This document shows positions 34,457-42,791 of a stretch of DNA of 43,658 nt, piece after piece. The notes beneath the pieces were generated by a model that saw only the letters and a list, made by a program, of their open reading frames with translations, searched no databases and was not told where the DNA came from. Source of the DNA: Clostridia bacterium (GTDB lineage: Bacteria > Bacillota > Clostridia > Oscillospirales > Acutalibacteraceae); the NCBI GenBank assembly GCA_017629275.1, contig JAGBXM010000109.1, forward strand, positions 1-43,658, in the 5' to 3' direction. Both the position numbers and the translations under genes were made by a program. Positions within the stretch are counted from its first letter, which is position 1; every line of letters begins with the position of its first letter.

Positions 34457-34885
34457 TTACAGCATTATGTAAACCAACGCAAGTATCAGCAGTTGGTCGC
34501 AATCATCGGTCGACAGTAACAGAATAAGCGTTATTATAATAAGCACGTCTGAGTCGATACCGATGTTTTTAAAGTTTAATATTTTAAGTATGTCAGCGCC
34601 TTTGAACCGACCGAAAATACCGCTTGAAGTATTCTGTTGCGGTTTTTCTGTGTCGGGCAGGGGCGCTTTTGGCTTTTGGGTCTCGGTCGGTTGTCGCTTT
34701 GGCTGAGAACTTGTGTGATTTCCGCCGTTTTGTGAGTGGGAATTTCGGTAGGGTGTTTTCACAAAATTCGGGACGGGCGGCATATCATTGCCGTGAATTG
34801 CACGGTCGGCCCGTTGTTGCATTGCGCGGAGTCGGTCCTCGGCATCTTTTTGCATTTTTTGAAGGTTGTTGGGTGATTCCTGCAT
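34457..34885 (-). CDS. Hypothetical protein with hydrophobic C-terminus
   Basis: A 142-residue protein that I do not recognise. The first half is polar with a glutamine- and charge-rich helical start (NLQKMQKDAEDRLRAMQQRAD), then a proline/asparagine-rich disordered linker. The C-terminus is strongly hydrophobic (VLIIITLILLLS and LLILALVYIML), probably a membrane hairpin. It is the third gene of a three-gene minus-strand cluster of small proteins, 12 bases after the second, so co-expression is likely. Confidence 0.65.
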   Translation of the reverse strand: MQESPNNLQKMQKDAEDRLRAMQQRADRAIHGNDMPPVPNFVKTPYRNSHSQNGGNHTSSQPKRQPTETQKPKAPLPDTEKPQQNTSSGIFGRFKGADILKILNFKNIGIDSDVLIIITLILLLSTDDCDQLLILALVYIML

Positions 34886-34897
34886 AAAAACCTTCCT

Positions 34898-35263
34898 TTA
34901 TATAATGTTATCCAATAAGCCTTGTTCCTTTAACAAAGGTACCAAAGAAGCAAGTTTTAAAAGCTTTACCGCTTTGTCGACACGGGTCTGACGCTCACTT
35001 GACAGGTGGGGCTTCAGTGCCAACAAAAGACCTGCTCTCGGGTCTTCACCGCGACTTGAAAACAAAGTCATAAGACTCATTATTTTGGATATATCAAACC
35101 CGTCGGGTAAATTTTCGAAGATTGAACCGTTTGGCGAAGGCTCTTTTCTTTCGGGCTCGGGTTCTTTTGAATTGCCGAAAAGACCCTCGGCCATACGTTT
35201 CAGCTTTTCCATTGAGTCGGGGTCAGACAGTATTTCGGATATTTTGCTTTGCATTTCGTCCAT
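34898..35263 (-). CDS. Hypothetical helical protein
   Basis: A 121-residue soluble protein, not recognised. It has an acidic amphipathic start (MDEMQSKISEILSDPDS), a proline-rich linker and a conserved-looking C-terminal helical domain (ERQTRVDKAVKLLKLASLVP and LLKEQGLL). It sits between the 67-residue and 142-residue small-protein genes with gaps of 26 and 12 bases. A start preceded by GGAGGGTC supports it as a real gene. Confidence 0.65.
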   Translation of the reverse strand: MDEMQSKISEILSDPDSMEKLKRMAEGLFGNSKEPEPERKEPSPNGSIFENLPDGFDISKIMSLMTLFSSRGEDPRAGLLLALKPHLSSERQTRVDKAVKLLKLASLVPLLKEQGLLDNII

Positions 35264-35289
35264 TGTTTTGACCCTCCTTTATTCTGTGA

Positions 35290-35493
35290 TCACTTTTTGA
35301 ATTTTTCGGTCAAAGAGTCGGTGAGGTTTTTATCCTTCATAGCGGTACGGACCTTGTCGGCGCTTTTTTTATCCATTTTGGAAAGAAGAGAGTCAACGTC
35401 ACCCGACATTGCGGTCGATTTCAATTCTTCGGGGTTCATATTGAGTTTTTGTGCTGCTAGTTTTATTAAATTTTCAATTTGTTTTTCATCCAT
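35290..35493 (-). CDS. Hypothetical small protein
   Basis: A 67-residue, highly charged helical protein, first gene of the three-gene minus-strand cluster. It has the pattern IENLIKLAAQKLNMNPEELK and ends in a lysine-rich tail. The start follows CAGGTGATA. Function is unknown. The shared feature among the three is short soluble helices that begin M-D-E, which hints at related or co-acting proteins. Confidence 0.6.
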   Translation of the reverse strand: MDEKQIENLIKLAAQKLNMNPEELKSTAMSGDVDSLLSKMDKKSADKVRTAMKDKNLTDSLTEKFKK

Positions 35494-35578
35494 TGAAATA
35501 TCACCTGCTTTGTTGTATAATATTTTTATTCAATATATTATATGTTACTTTCGGTAAAGTGATTACAAAGGAATTTTT

Positions 35579-36055
35579 ATGCGGATACTCGTTACGTCGG
35601 ACGCGCACGGTTCGGTGCGCGATCTTGAAACAATAATTGAAAAGTACAGTGACATCAAGCATATTTTTTATCTCGGTGACGGGGTAGAGGCGGTAGCTGA
35701 AATACAACAGTTTTTCCCCGAGCGCACGTTTTATCTTGTCAGCGGCAACTGCGATTTCGGGTCACAGTTTCGTGATATCGGGGAAACGGTGATAAACGGG
35801 GTTAGAATTATTTACACCCACGGCCACCGTTACGGTGTAAAATACGGCACCGAAAAGCTTTTTGAATTAGGCCGCAATACCGATGCCAAGCTGGTTCTTT
35901 ACGGGCATACCCACGTTCAACGCGAGGAATATAAGGACGGGATATACGTTATAAACCCGGGTGCTTTGCGCGGTGCACGTGAGGGCAGAGAAGGGTATGC
36001 GATAATTGATATTTCAAATAAAGGCATTGTGACAAATCTCTTGAAAATGTATTAA
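35579..36055 (+). CDS. YfcE/MJ0936 family metallophosphoesterase
   Basis: A 158-residue calcineurin-like phosphodiesterase with all metal-binding motifs: LVTSDAHGS, YLGDGVE, VSGNCDF, IYTHGHRYG and YGHTHVQ, followed by INPGALRG. Family members hydrolyse phosphodiester bonds with two metal ions; the natural substrate is uncertain. It starts divergently from the small-protein cluster. The potassium transporter gene begins 11 bases after its stop, so the two are probably co-transcribed. Confidence 0.92.
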   Translation: MRILVTSDAHGSVRDLETIIEKYSDIKHIFYLGDGVEAVAEIQQFFPERTFYLVSGNCDFGSQFRDIGETVINGVRIIYTHGHRYGVKYGTEKLFELGRNTDAKLVLYGHTHVQREEYKDGIYVINPGALRGAREGREGYAIIDISNKGIVTNLLKMY

Positions 36056-36066
36056 GGGGTGCAAAA

Positions 36067-37482
36067 ATGAAGAAACGGGACAAGCTTATATTGGATATAA
36101 AACAGGCTAATTCCAAAAACAATCCCATAATCAACCGTGAGGATGCGGTGTCTCCCACCGCACCCGCAAGGGTCATTGTGTTGAGCTTTCTTTTGGTAAT
36201 ACTTGTCGGAACGGCACTTTTGTGTATGCCGTTTTCGTCGGTCGAAGGTAAATTCACCGACCCGTTGACGGCTATGTTTACCGCAACGACCTCGACCTGC
36301 GTTACGGGTTTGATTCTGGTCGATACGGGAAGCTATTGGTCGTTTTGGGGTCAGTTGATAATTTTACTGTTGGTTCAGATCGGCGGTATCGGATTGGTTA
36401 CCTTTTCGGCCTTTTTTATGGTAATATTCCGACAAAAGCTCGGACTCAACGGTATGCTTCTGACCCAATCGTCGGTGGGCTTGGATTCGTTCAGACATCT
36501 GAAAACGCTTTTAAAGGTCATCGTTTTGTCGACTTTGGTTATCGAGTCGGTCGGTGCGGCGTTGCTAAGCATTCGGTTTGTGCCGATGTTCGGCATAAGT
36601 GAGGGGATATGGCGAAGTGTTTTTACGTCGATTTCGGCCTATTGTAACGCGGGACTTGACCTTTTGGAGGGTGACTTTACGTCGTTGACCGCCTTTTCGG
36701 GCGATGTGTTGGTCAACTGCACCGTAATGGGACTTATTATTTTAGGCGGTCTCGGATTTTTGGTGTTTCAGGATATTATTTTTTACCGCAAAAATGACCG
36801 ACTTATGCTCCATACCAAGGTCGTGCTTATCGCAACCGCTTTGTTTACGTTGGCGGGTGCGTTGATGTTTTTTGCGTTTGAGTATCAAAATCCCAAAACC
36901 TTGGGCGGTCTGCCGTTCGGCGAGAAGGTGTTGGCCTCTTTCTTTCAGTCGGTAACGTTGAGAACGGCAGGTTTTAATACCATTGATTTTGCAGGTTTAG
37001 GTGATCATACCAAGTTTTTGAGCTCGGTGTTTATGTTCTTCGGCGCGGCTCCCGGTTCGACGGGCGGCGGTGTCAAAATAACCACCTTCGCCGTGCTTTT
37101 GATGACGGTCGTTGCGACCTACCGCAACCGACAGGAAACGGTCATTATGGGCCGCAGAATAGATCAGGGTGTGGTTTATAAGTCGATGTCTTTGGTGGCG
37201 GCAGGTATTCTCGTTGTTGCAGCCTTGACGGCGGTCATCGTATTTGAAGACAACGGCGTTGAGCTGGTCGACGCATTGGTTGAGGCAAGTTCGGCATTCG
37301 CAACGGTCGGTATTACGGCAGGCGCAACCCTGAAATTGGGACTTTTGTCAAAAGTACTTGTTATCGTCACGATGTTCATAGGCCGTGTCGGTACGCTGTC
37401 ACTTATTATGGCGTTGACCTTGAAGGAAAATCAGCGCGAGGACAAAATTGTCAGACCCAAGGGCGAGATAATGGTTGGCTGA
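36067..37482 (+). CDS. TrkH/KtrB family potassium transporter membrane subunit
   Basis: A 471-residue potassium uptake protein of the Ktr/Trk superfamily with four pore-loop repeats. The selectivity-filter segments are TSTCVTGL, SAYCNAGLD, LRTAGFNT and AFATVGITA, and the intramembrane loop region GSTGGGVKITTF is present. These proteins need a cytoplasmic RCK subunit (TrkA/KtrA), usually encoded next door; here none is adjacent. The TrkA-N protein at 20 kb has its own membrane helices and is not an obvious partner. The start follows AAGGGGTGCAAAA. A hairpin terminator follows the gene. Confidence 0.93.
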   Translation: MKKRDKLILDIKQANSKNNPIINREDAVSPTAPARVIVLSFLLVILVGTALLCMPFSSVEGKFTDPLTAMFTATTSTCVTGLILVDTGSYWSFWGQLIILLLVQIGGIGLVTFSAFFMVIFRQKLGLNGMLLTQSSVGLDSFRHLKTLLKVIVLSTLVIESVGAALLSIRFVPMFGISEGIWRSVFTSISAYCNAGLDLLEGDFTSLTAFSGDVLVNCTVMGLIILGGLGFLVFQDIIFYRKNDRLMLHTKVVLIATALFTLAGALMFFAFEYQNPKTLGGLPFGEKVLASFFQSVTLRTAGFNTIDFAGLGDHTKFLSSVFMFFGAAPGSTGGGVKITTFAVLLMTVVATYRNRQETVIMGRRIDQGVVYKSMSLVAAGILVVAALTAVIVFEDNGVELVDALVEASSAFATVGITAGATLKLGLLSKVLVIVTMFIGRVGTLSLIMALTLKENQREDKIVRPKGEIMVG

Positions 37483-37497
37483 TACAGATTTGTTTTA

Positions 37498-37525
37498 AAG
37501 GAAGGCTCACGAGCCTTCCTTTTTT
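37498..37525 (+). terminator. Intrinsic terminator after the potassium transporter
   Basis: AAGGAAGGCT (37498-37507) pairs perfectly with AGCCTTCCTT (37512-37521) around CACG, followed by T. Confidence 0.92.
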
Positions 37526-37541
37526 GTGGGACGCGCGGTTG

Positions 37542-37570
37542 TTGACTTTTTGGGCGGCGTGATGTATAAT
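37542..37570 (+). promoter_or_regulatory. Promoter of the sugar transferase gene
   Basis: TTGACT (37542-37547), a 17-base spacer and TATAAT (37565-37570) are present. Its position supports translation starting downstream at the TTG at 37607 rather than at the earlier open-frame start at 37526. Confidence 0.85.
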
Positions 37571-37606
37571 TCTAATGTATATTCCCGAAACGAAGGAGGT
37601 GGCGGT

Positions 37607-38953
37607 TTGCATCTGTTGACGAAATTTCGAAATACGGTTCTGTTTTTCTTAAAATGTCTGGTCATTGCGACCGTTACGACCTCTTTTTTGGGCGTCTGGC
37701 AGAACTATTATACCGACTCCTTGTTCGGCGGTTTCGGTAATTATCTCGTCGTTTTGACCTACATTGTAATATTTGTTACGTTTGCCACCGTTTACGATGG
37801 CTTTAAGGTCGGTATTATGCGCGTGCACGAATTGTCATTCGGTATGGGTCTTGCCGCCTTTTTCAACAATGCGTTGATGTACGTTATATTGAGCCTTATT
37901 GCAAGACGTATGTTTAACCCGTTGCCGTTGCTGTTTCTTACTGCGGCACAGGTTATAATTCTTATCCTTTTGATGTATTCCTTGTCGCGTGTTTACTTTG
38001 CACTTTACAAGGCAAGGCGAGTGTTGGCGGTGTTTGATTCAAATAGCCGCAATGATATTATTAAAAAGATATCTATCATAAAAGAGCGTTTTGCCTTGGC
38101 CAAAGGTGTCACTGTTGACCGCGGTTTTGACGAGATAAAACGTGAAATTGATAAATTTGATACCGTGCTTATCTGCGATTTTGACCCGCAACTTAAAGAC
38201 GAGGTTTTAAAATACTGTTATTCTGAGAACAAGCGTATTTATTTGTTGCCGTCGTCGGGGGATACCATTCTGAACGGCAGTTATCAGGTACAGGTTTTTG
38301 ATACCCCCGTTTTATTCTTACACAACGGCGGTCTGTCGATGGAACAGCGCATTATCAAGCGTGTCTTTGATATTGTTGCGTCCTCTGTCGGTATTATCAT
38401 TTCGGGCCCCATTATGATACTCATTGCGTTGGCCATAAAGCTGACCGACCGAGGCCCTGTGTTCTTTAAGCAACCGCGTGTCACACGCGACCAAAAGATA
38501 TTCAATATTTATAAGTTCCGCTCAATGAAGGTGCAGACCGATGATGAGGTCAAAAAGACCACCGTCGATGATGATCGAATCACGGCGGTCGGAAAGATCA
38601 TCCGTCCGTTTAGATTAGACGAGCTTCCGCAGTTGTTCAATATCCTTTTCGGTGATATGTCGGTGGTTGGTCCCCGTCCCGAAATGGTGGAATTGGTCAA
38701 CGATTATGCGGCACAGCTGCCCGAATTCAATCTCAGACACAAGGTCAAGGCGGGACTTACGGGTTATGCACAGATATACGGAAAGTACAACACTACTCCG
38801 CAGAATAAGTTGAATATGGATATTCATTATATCGAGCATTATTCCTTCCTTGAAGATATCAAGCTTTGCGCGATGACCTTGAAGATACTGTTTGTCCGTG
38901 AGAGTACCGAAGGCTTCAGCGAGAAGGACAGTAAGTTGAAAAATAATAAATAA
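37607..38953 (+). CDS. Polyprenyl-phosphate sugar phosphotransferase (WcaJ/EPS initiating type)
   Basis: A 448-residue membrane glycosyl-1-phosphate transferase that starts exopolysaccharide or glycan assembly on undecaprenyl phosphate. The first 130 residues hold four or so membrane helices, then a Rossmann-like soluble region (about 140-250). The bacterial sugar transferase domain follows with RVFDIVASSVGIIISGPIM, GPVFFKQPRV, FNIYKFRSM, RPFRLDELPQLFNI, GDMSVVGPRPE and KAGLTGYAQIYG. The TTG at 37607 follows AAGGAGGTG at good spacing and lies downstream of the promoter; the frame extends to 37526 but that portion overlaps the promoter. The transferred sugar is unknown. Confidence 0.92.
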   Translation: MHLLTKFRNTVLFFLKCLVIATVTTSFLGVWQNYYTDSLFGGFGNYLVVLTYIVIFVTFATVYDGFKVGIMRVHELSFGMGLAAFFNNALMYVILSLIARRMFNPLPLLFLTAAQVIILILLMYSLSRVYFALYKARRVLAVFDSNSRNDIIKKISIIKERFALAKGVTVDRGFDEIKREIDKFDTVLICDFDPQLKDEVLKYCYSENKRIYLLPSSGDTILNGSYQVQVFDTPVLFLHNGGLSMEQRIIKRVFDIVASSVGIIISGPIMILIALAIKLTDRGPVFFKQPRVTRDQKIFNIYKFRSMKVQTDDEVKKTTVDDDRITAVGKIIRPFRLDELPQLFNILFGDMSVVGPRPEMVELVNDYAAQLPEFNLRHKVKAGLTGYAQIYGKYNTTPQNKLNMDIHYIEHYSFLEDIKLCAMTLKILFVRESTEGFSEKDSKLKNNK

Positions 38954-38988
38954 TTTACTATTTTACTATACTCTGTTTTATTTTTCTC

Positions 38989-39017
38989 TTGAAAAATTTT
39001 TTGTTAGGGTTTAGATT
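38989..39017 (+). promoter_or_regulatory. Putative promoter of the nucleotidyltransferase gene
   Basis: TTGAAA (38989-38994), a 17-base spacer and TAGATT (39012-39017) are present in an AT-rich gap. Moderate match. Confidence 0.5.
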
Positions 39018-39045
39018 TAATTAAAACTTTTTGGAGGCGTTTTGA

Positions 39046-39915
39046 ATGGATAAGACATTGGTAGTTATGGCGGCAGGTATGGGCAGCCGTTTCGGTGGAC
39101 TCAAGCAGGTCGCGGCGGTTGGTCCCGACGGTCAGGCAATTCTTGACTTTTCGGTTTACGATGCCAAAAGAGCAGGTTTTACAAAAATAGTTTTTGTTAT
39201 TAAACACGCTATCGAGCAGGAGTTTAAAGCGACGGTCGGCGCACGTGTTGAAAAGGTTTTGCCGGTTGAATACGTTTTTCAGGAGTTGGATGCATTACCC
39301 GAAGGCTTCACCGTTCCCGAGGGACGTGAAAAGCCGTGGGGTACGGGTCACGCCGTGCTTTGCTGTAAGGACGTTGTAAAGACACCGTTTGCCGTTATCA
39401 ATGCCGACGATTTCTACGGTGCTTCGGCTTACAGTAAGGTTGCCGAGGGTCTTGAGGATACCGAGAATTTCTGTATGGTAGGCTTTAAGCTTGAGAATAC
39501 CGTTACCGAAAACGGCTACGTTTCACGCGGTGTATGTACCGTTGAAAACGGTTTCTTGAAAGATGTTGACGAGCATACCAAAATTGACAGCGAATGCAAA
39601 TTCATCCGTGAGGACGGTTCGGTCGGCACTTTGGCCCGTGATACCATCGTTTCGATGAATATGTGGGGATTTACTCCCGATCTGTTCAAATATCTTGAAA
39701 AGGATTTCAATGAGTTCCTTAAAGCGAAGGGAACCGAGATGAAGTCGGAATTCTTCCTGCCCAGCGTTGTTGATGCACTTATCAAGTCGGGCGAGAAGAA
39801 GGCCAAGGTCTTGGTGGCAGAGGACAAGTGGTACGGCGTTACCTACAAGGAAGACCTCGATGCGGTGGTTGCCGCTATCAAAGACCTTTGCGATCAGGGA
39901 AAATATGTTTTTTAA
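39046..39915 (+). CDS. Sugar-phosphate nucleotidyltransferase family protein
   Basis: A 289-residue NTP-transferase fold protein. The N-terminal nucleotide-binding signature is VVMAAGMGSRFGGLKQ. The metal-binding acid pair lies in FAVINADDFYG, and KPWGTGHAVLCC is the family's sugar/nucleotide loop. It resembles single-domain glucose-1-phosphate nucleotidyltransferases but is divergent, so the sugar and nucleotide cannot be assigned. The ATG at 39046 follows TTTTGGAGG. The DUF436 gene starts 11 bases after its stop. The upstream glycan-initiating transferase suggests, but does not prove, a role in surface polysaccharide precursors. Confidence 0.85.
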   Translation: MDKTLVVMAAGMGSRFGGLKQVAAVGPDGQAILDFSVYDAKRAGFTKIVFVIKHAIEQEFKATVGARVEKVLPVEYVFQELDALPEGFTVPEGREKPWGTGHAVLCCKDVVKTPFAVINADDFYGASAYSKVAEGLEDTENFCMVGFKLENTVTENGYVSRGVCTVENGFLKDVDEHTKIDSECKFIREDGSVGTLARDTIVSMNMWGFTPDLFKYLEKDFNEFLKAKGTEMKSEFFLPSVVDALIKSGEKKAKVLVAEDKWYGVTYKEDLDAVVAAIKDLCDQGKYVF

Positions 39916-39926
39916 GAGTGATTTTA

Positions 39927-40475
39927 ATGAGTGATTATATTTCTGAAGCTTTAACTGCGGCAAGTGAGATCGTAGAAATCGGAAAACTTAAAAAAGGTCA
40001 GATTCTGGTCGTCGGTTGTTCGACAAGCGAAATTACGGGCAGTAAGATCGGTACACAGTCGGTGCCGGAGGTGGCCGAGTCGGTTTGTAAGGCGATAAAA
40101 GATGTGTTGGACGAAAAGGGAATTTACCTTGCCGCACAATGCTGTGAACATCTCAATCGTGCTATTATTATTGAGCGTGAATTGGCCGACCGTCTGGGAC
40201 TTGACACCGTGAACGTTGTTCCGCAACCTAAAGCAGGCGGTTCGTTTGCAACGGCGGCTTATAAGCTGTTTAGTGAACCTGTTGCGGTTGAGAGCATCCG
40301 TGCCGATGCAGGTCTTGACATTGGTCAGACTTTGATCGGTATGCACTTAAAACCTGTTGCCGTGCCGGTGAGACTGTCGGTCAAAGCAATAGGCGACGCT
40401 ATATTGACTGCGGCGAGAACTCGCGCCAAATTCATCGGCGGTTGCCGTGCTGTTTATGACGAAGATTTGATGTGA
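39927..40475 (+). CDS. DUF436/TIGR01440 family protein
   Basis: A 182-residue protein of the DUF436 (YwlG-type) family of unknown function. It shows LVVGCSTSEITGSKIGTQS, AAQCCEHLNRA, VNVVPQPKAGGSFATAAY and DIGQTLIGMHLKPVAVP. The ATG at 39927 is the family-like start; the longer frame from 39828 overlaps the nucleotidyltransferase. The last 39 bases (GGCRAVYDEDLM-stop) are duplicated about 110 bases downstream as GGCRAVYDDSLM-stop, with a palindromic repeat in between. The native end may therefore be the downstream one, replaced by recombination. Confidence 0.9.
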   Translation: MSDYISEALTAASEIVEIGKLKKGQILVVGCSTSEITGSKIGTQSVPEVAESVCKAIKDVLDEKGIYLAAQCCEHLNRAIIIERELADRLGLDTVNVVPQPKAGGSFATAAYKLFSEPVAVESIRADAGLDIGQTLIGMHLKPVAVPVRLSVKAIGDAILTAARTRAKFIGGCRAVYDEDLM

Positions 40476-40585
40476 CGTTGAGAATGAATCCCTCCGTCTT
40501 TTTGCTTCGCAAAAATCCACCTCCCTTTAGGCAAGGGAGGCCAGGTGGCGGTTGCCGTGCTGTTTACGATGATAGTTTGATGTAA
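40437..40585 (+). repeat. Duplicated gene end flanking an inserted palindromic repeat
   Basis: The 39-base 3' end of the DUF436 gene (40437-40475) recurs at 40547-40585 with a few, mostly third-position or conservative, differences. The second copy still reads as the same C-terminal residues plus a stop in its own frame. Between them lies a roughly 70-base palindromic element (AATCCCTCCGTC, TTTTTGCTTCGCAAAAA, CACCTCCCTT/AAGGGAGG, GGTGG). This resembles insertion of a small dispersed repeat with an accompanying duplication. Confidence 0.7.
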
Positions 40586-40622
40586 AAAAAGTACTGTGGG
40601 CTTTGCTCACAGTACTTTTTGC
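40586..40622 (+). terminator. Intrinsic terminator after DUF436
   Basis: AAAAAGTACTGTG (40586-40598) pairs with CACAGTACTTTTT (40608-40620) around a GC-containing loop, followed by T. It lies after the duplicated gene end. Confidence 0.9.
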
Positions 40623-40880
40623 GTTGGGGGTGTTTTGTGTGCGTTGTTTGTTACGGCTGTGCCGTGAGGGAAGTTGGCTTATCTCTCCCTCAGTCTCACT
40701 TTGTTCGACAGCCGCTTACTGCGGCAGTCTCTTCTGTCACTCGTTCCTCGTGACGTCTCCCCATCTTATGGGGAGCAACCCTCGTCAGATGGGGCCAAGA
40801 TTCCTCACGTTCGTTCGGAATGACAGGGGAGTGGTGTGTTGGGTCGTTTGGAGTTTATTATAAAGGTGGGAAAGTGAAAT
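40623..40880. repeat. Palindromic repeat-rich intergenic region
   Basis: No gene is supported here. The sequence is a mosaic of short palindromes (GTTACGGCTGTGCCGTGA, CAGCCGCTTACTGCGGCAG, TCACTCGTTCCTCGTGA, CTCCCCATCTTATGGGGAG, TTCCTCACGTTCGTTCGGAA). Related units occur at 1.01-1.17 kb and 43.1-43.66 kb. The 86-codon frame through it is composed entirely of these units. Confidence 0.65.
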
Positions 40881-40888
40881 GAGTAATA

Positions 40889-40928
40889 AAAAGAATGATG
40901 CTTGAATTGACAAAGCACCATTCTTTTG
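40889..40928 (-). terminator. Terminator of the DUF6273 operon
   Basis: On the minus strand AAAGAATGGTGCTT pairs, with one mismatch, with AAGCATCATTCTTT and runs into TTTTATTACTC. It lies just after the minus-strand stop. Confidence 0.75.
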
Positions 40929-40940
40929 TTTGGATAAAGA

Positions 40941-42404
40941 TTATTTGTTAAGGTCGATCCACATTGCGGGGCGGACAGCATTAGAGGTAAGAGTGACCAT
41001 ATAACCGGTATACACTACGGCACCGTTAGAGTAAACTGTAGTTGCGTGATTCGTATGATATCCCGGTGTTCGTAGCCACCAACTTCCATCTGTGCCTTTG
41101 TGGGCAGCATATTCAGTGGGTGAGCAACATCGGTCGGAATTATATTCAAAATATAAATTCGCTTCTTCTATACTCAAAAGAAACAGTTGATCGTTCGTAG
41201 AGTTTCCGCTAACGGTTGGGTATAGAGGGTTAGTGTCTGCCGATACAAAGGTGGATTCAATTTCACTCTTTTCTGAATCGGTAAAAGCGGTATTTACGAA
41301 CGAACTGTTTAACCAAGTGCGAAGTGAACAGTTTTCCCAAGTGGTATCAACTAATTCGGTATTATACTGTATGGTGTCAAGAGAATGTTTGCTTATAAGT
41401 AAGGCTTTGTCTTTCTGCAAATCCAAAACGAGCCATTCTATCGGTTCTTTACCGTTTGATAAGTTGTTGTCTTGCTCATATGCACCGAAGGTGATATATT
41501 CGCCTTCTTCAAACATGCCAAATCTGTCATATACTTCCTGTCCATACTGTTTAATAAAATTATTTTTCTTAACAGTAGGGATAACGACTGTAACTAATAT
41601 AATAGCTAGAACAATTAACATGCAAATGATAGGGGTCGCAATTATAGCAATCTTCTTTATTTTTTTTGCAGTTGCTTCTTTTTCCAGTTTTTTAGCTTCT
41701 TCACGTTTCTGACGTTCTTCGGCGGATTTTTGGGCAGCAATGCGTTGTTCTTCCGCAATTCGTGCGCGTTCGGCATTTTCGACCGCGATACGGGTATCAC
41801 AATCTTTTTTGAGAAGGGAATAATCAATACTAACAATAACCCGACGGTCGGTTTGGCACCAACAACATGACAAGCCTTTAGTAATTGCACCGCAAGGGCA
41901 ATACCATAGATCTTTATGTTCCTTAAAATCGTTGTTGTAAGTTATTCCATATTTCAAAGAGAACTGTTTTTTTAATTCAGTGTCGTTGTTTTTGATAATA
42001 TCATGTTCAAAAATGGGTAACTGTTCCCACATTGAATCGGCGCCATCCCAAATAGTGTTATCGGTAAAAACAGCCTCAACAACCCGTGCCTTAAACGATC
42101 TTGTTGTATTATCAGGCAACAAGATTGGCTGCTTTGCACCGAATTCATCGGAGTATTTTGCGTTTAGATCAAGATACTGCTTTTTTACTGCATCACCTAA
42201 TGGACGGTTTGCGGTGTCGAGAGGTATAACTTCAATGGTTAGCGATTTGATATTTTTGTCACAGATGTTTTTAAATTTAAGTTGCGCTATGATGTTGTTG
42301 GTAACAGTATCATTTAGCAAGGCGCCTGCCGAGATAATTACAGGAGACCCCTCGGCGTATGTATTCTCTTTGTATGTAAAAACTCTTGAATATCTTTCAC
42401 CCAT
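40941..42404 (-). CDS. Membrane protein with zinc ribbon and C-terminal DUF6273 domain
   Basis: A 487-residue protein in four parts. Residues 1-160 form a soluble beta-rich domain (VIISAGALLNDTVTNNIIAQ in part). A zinc ribbon with CPCG and CCWC follows around 167-181, then a charged coiled coil (about 205-240, many E/K/R/A) and a membrane helix (about 245-270, IAIIATPIICMLIVLAIILV). The C-terminal DUF6273-type domain (about 290-487) has EWLVLDLQKDKALLISK, CSLRTWLNSSF, GSWWLRTPG and NAVRPAMWIDL, a formylglycine-enzyme/C-type-lectin-like fold seen in many Clostridia surface proteins. Topology predicts the zinc ribbon inside and the DUF6273 domain outside, suggesting signalling or surface binding. 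It is the second gene of the operon; its AGGTG ribosome site overlaps the end of the first gene. Confidence 0.85.
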   Translation of the reverse strand: MGERYSRVFTYKENTYAEGSPVIISAGALLNDTVTNNIIAQLKFKNICDKNIKSLTIEVIPLDTANRPLGDAVKKQYLDLNAKYSDEFGAKQPILLPDNTTRSFKARVVEAVFTDNTIWDGADSMWEQLPIFEHDIIKNNDTELKKQFSLKYGITYNNDFKEHKDLWYCPCGAITKGLSCCWCQTDRRVIVSIDYSLLKKDCDTRIAVENAERARIAEEQRIAAQKSAEERQKREEAKKLEKEATAKKIKKIAIIATPIICMLIVLAIILVTVVIPTVKKNNFIKQYGQEVYDRFGMFEEGEYITFGAYEQDNNLSNGKEPIEWLVLDLQKDKALLISKHSLDTIQYNTELVDTTWENCSLRTWLNSSFVNTAFTDSEKSEIESTFVSADTNPLYPTVSGNSTNDQLFLLSIEEANLYFEYNSDRCCSPTEYAAHKGTDGSWWLRTPGYHTNHATTVYSNGAVVYTGYMVTLTSNAVRPAMWIDLNK

Positions 42405-42413
42405 ATCCGCACC

Positions 42414-42779
42414 TCATAGTTCTGGGAGCTCATCCGAAACAGGTGCGACACTGTTTGAGGGATTTTGTGATGCGGTTTGCATTATAATGAGATTTTGATT
42501 ACGTATTTCCATATTACTTTCAACCAATTCACCCAATGCGTACATCATCCAACTGTTGACCCAGATAATAAACGGCATTATAACGGCGGCTATGATTGCA
42601 ACAAGGCTGAGAAAAACGGTATCGTCATCTGCAAAGCCTGCGAAAAAGCAGATAATCGATGCTACCCAAATGACGATAATGGATACCCAACAATACCATT
42701 TGGTAAAGCTTTTGATCTTGGTGCCGACGTTGTCAAAGTTGAAGCGTCTTTGGAATGCGTTTTCCTGTTTGTTTTCCAT
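42414..42779 (-). CDS. Hypothetical two-helix membrane protein
   Basis: A 121-residue protein with two membrane helices (about 29-47, WVSIIVIWVASIICFFAGF, and 53-75) and a soluble C-terminal tail. The family is not recognised. The ATG at 42779 follows GGGGG and starts MENKQENAFQRRF; the frame extends further upstream to 42881, but that part lies in the structured leader. It is the first gene of the operon with the DUF6273 protein. Confidence 0.75.
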   Translation of the reverse strand: MENKQENAFQRRFNFDNVGTKIKSFTKWYCWVSIIVIWVASIICFFAGFADDDTVFLSLVAIIAAVIMPFIIWVNSWMMYALGELVESNMEIRNQNLIIMQTASQNPSNSVAPVSDELPEL

Positions 42780-42791
42780 AATAATTCCCCC

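Noticed and set aside
40603-40863. 86-codon frame after DUF436
   Set aside because: It starts inside a terminator hairpin and consists of palindromic repeat units.
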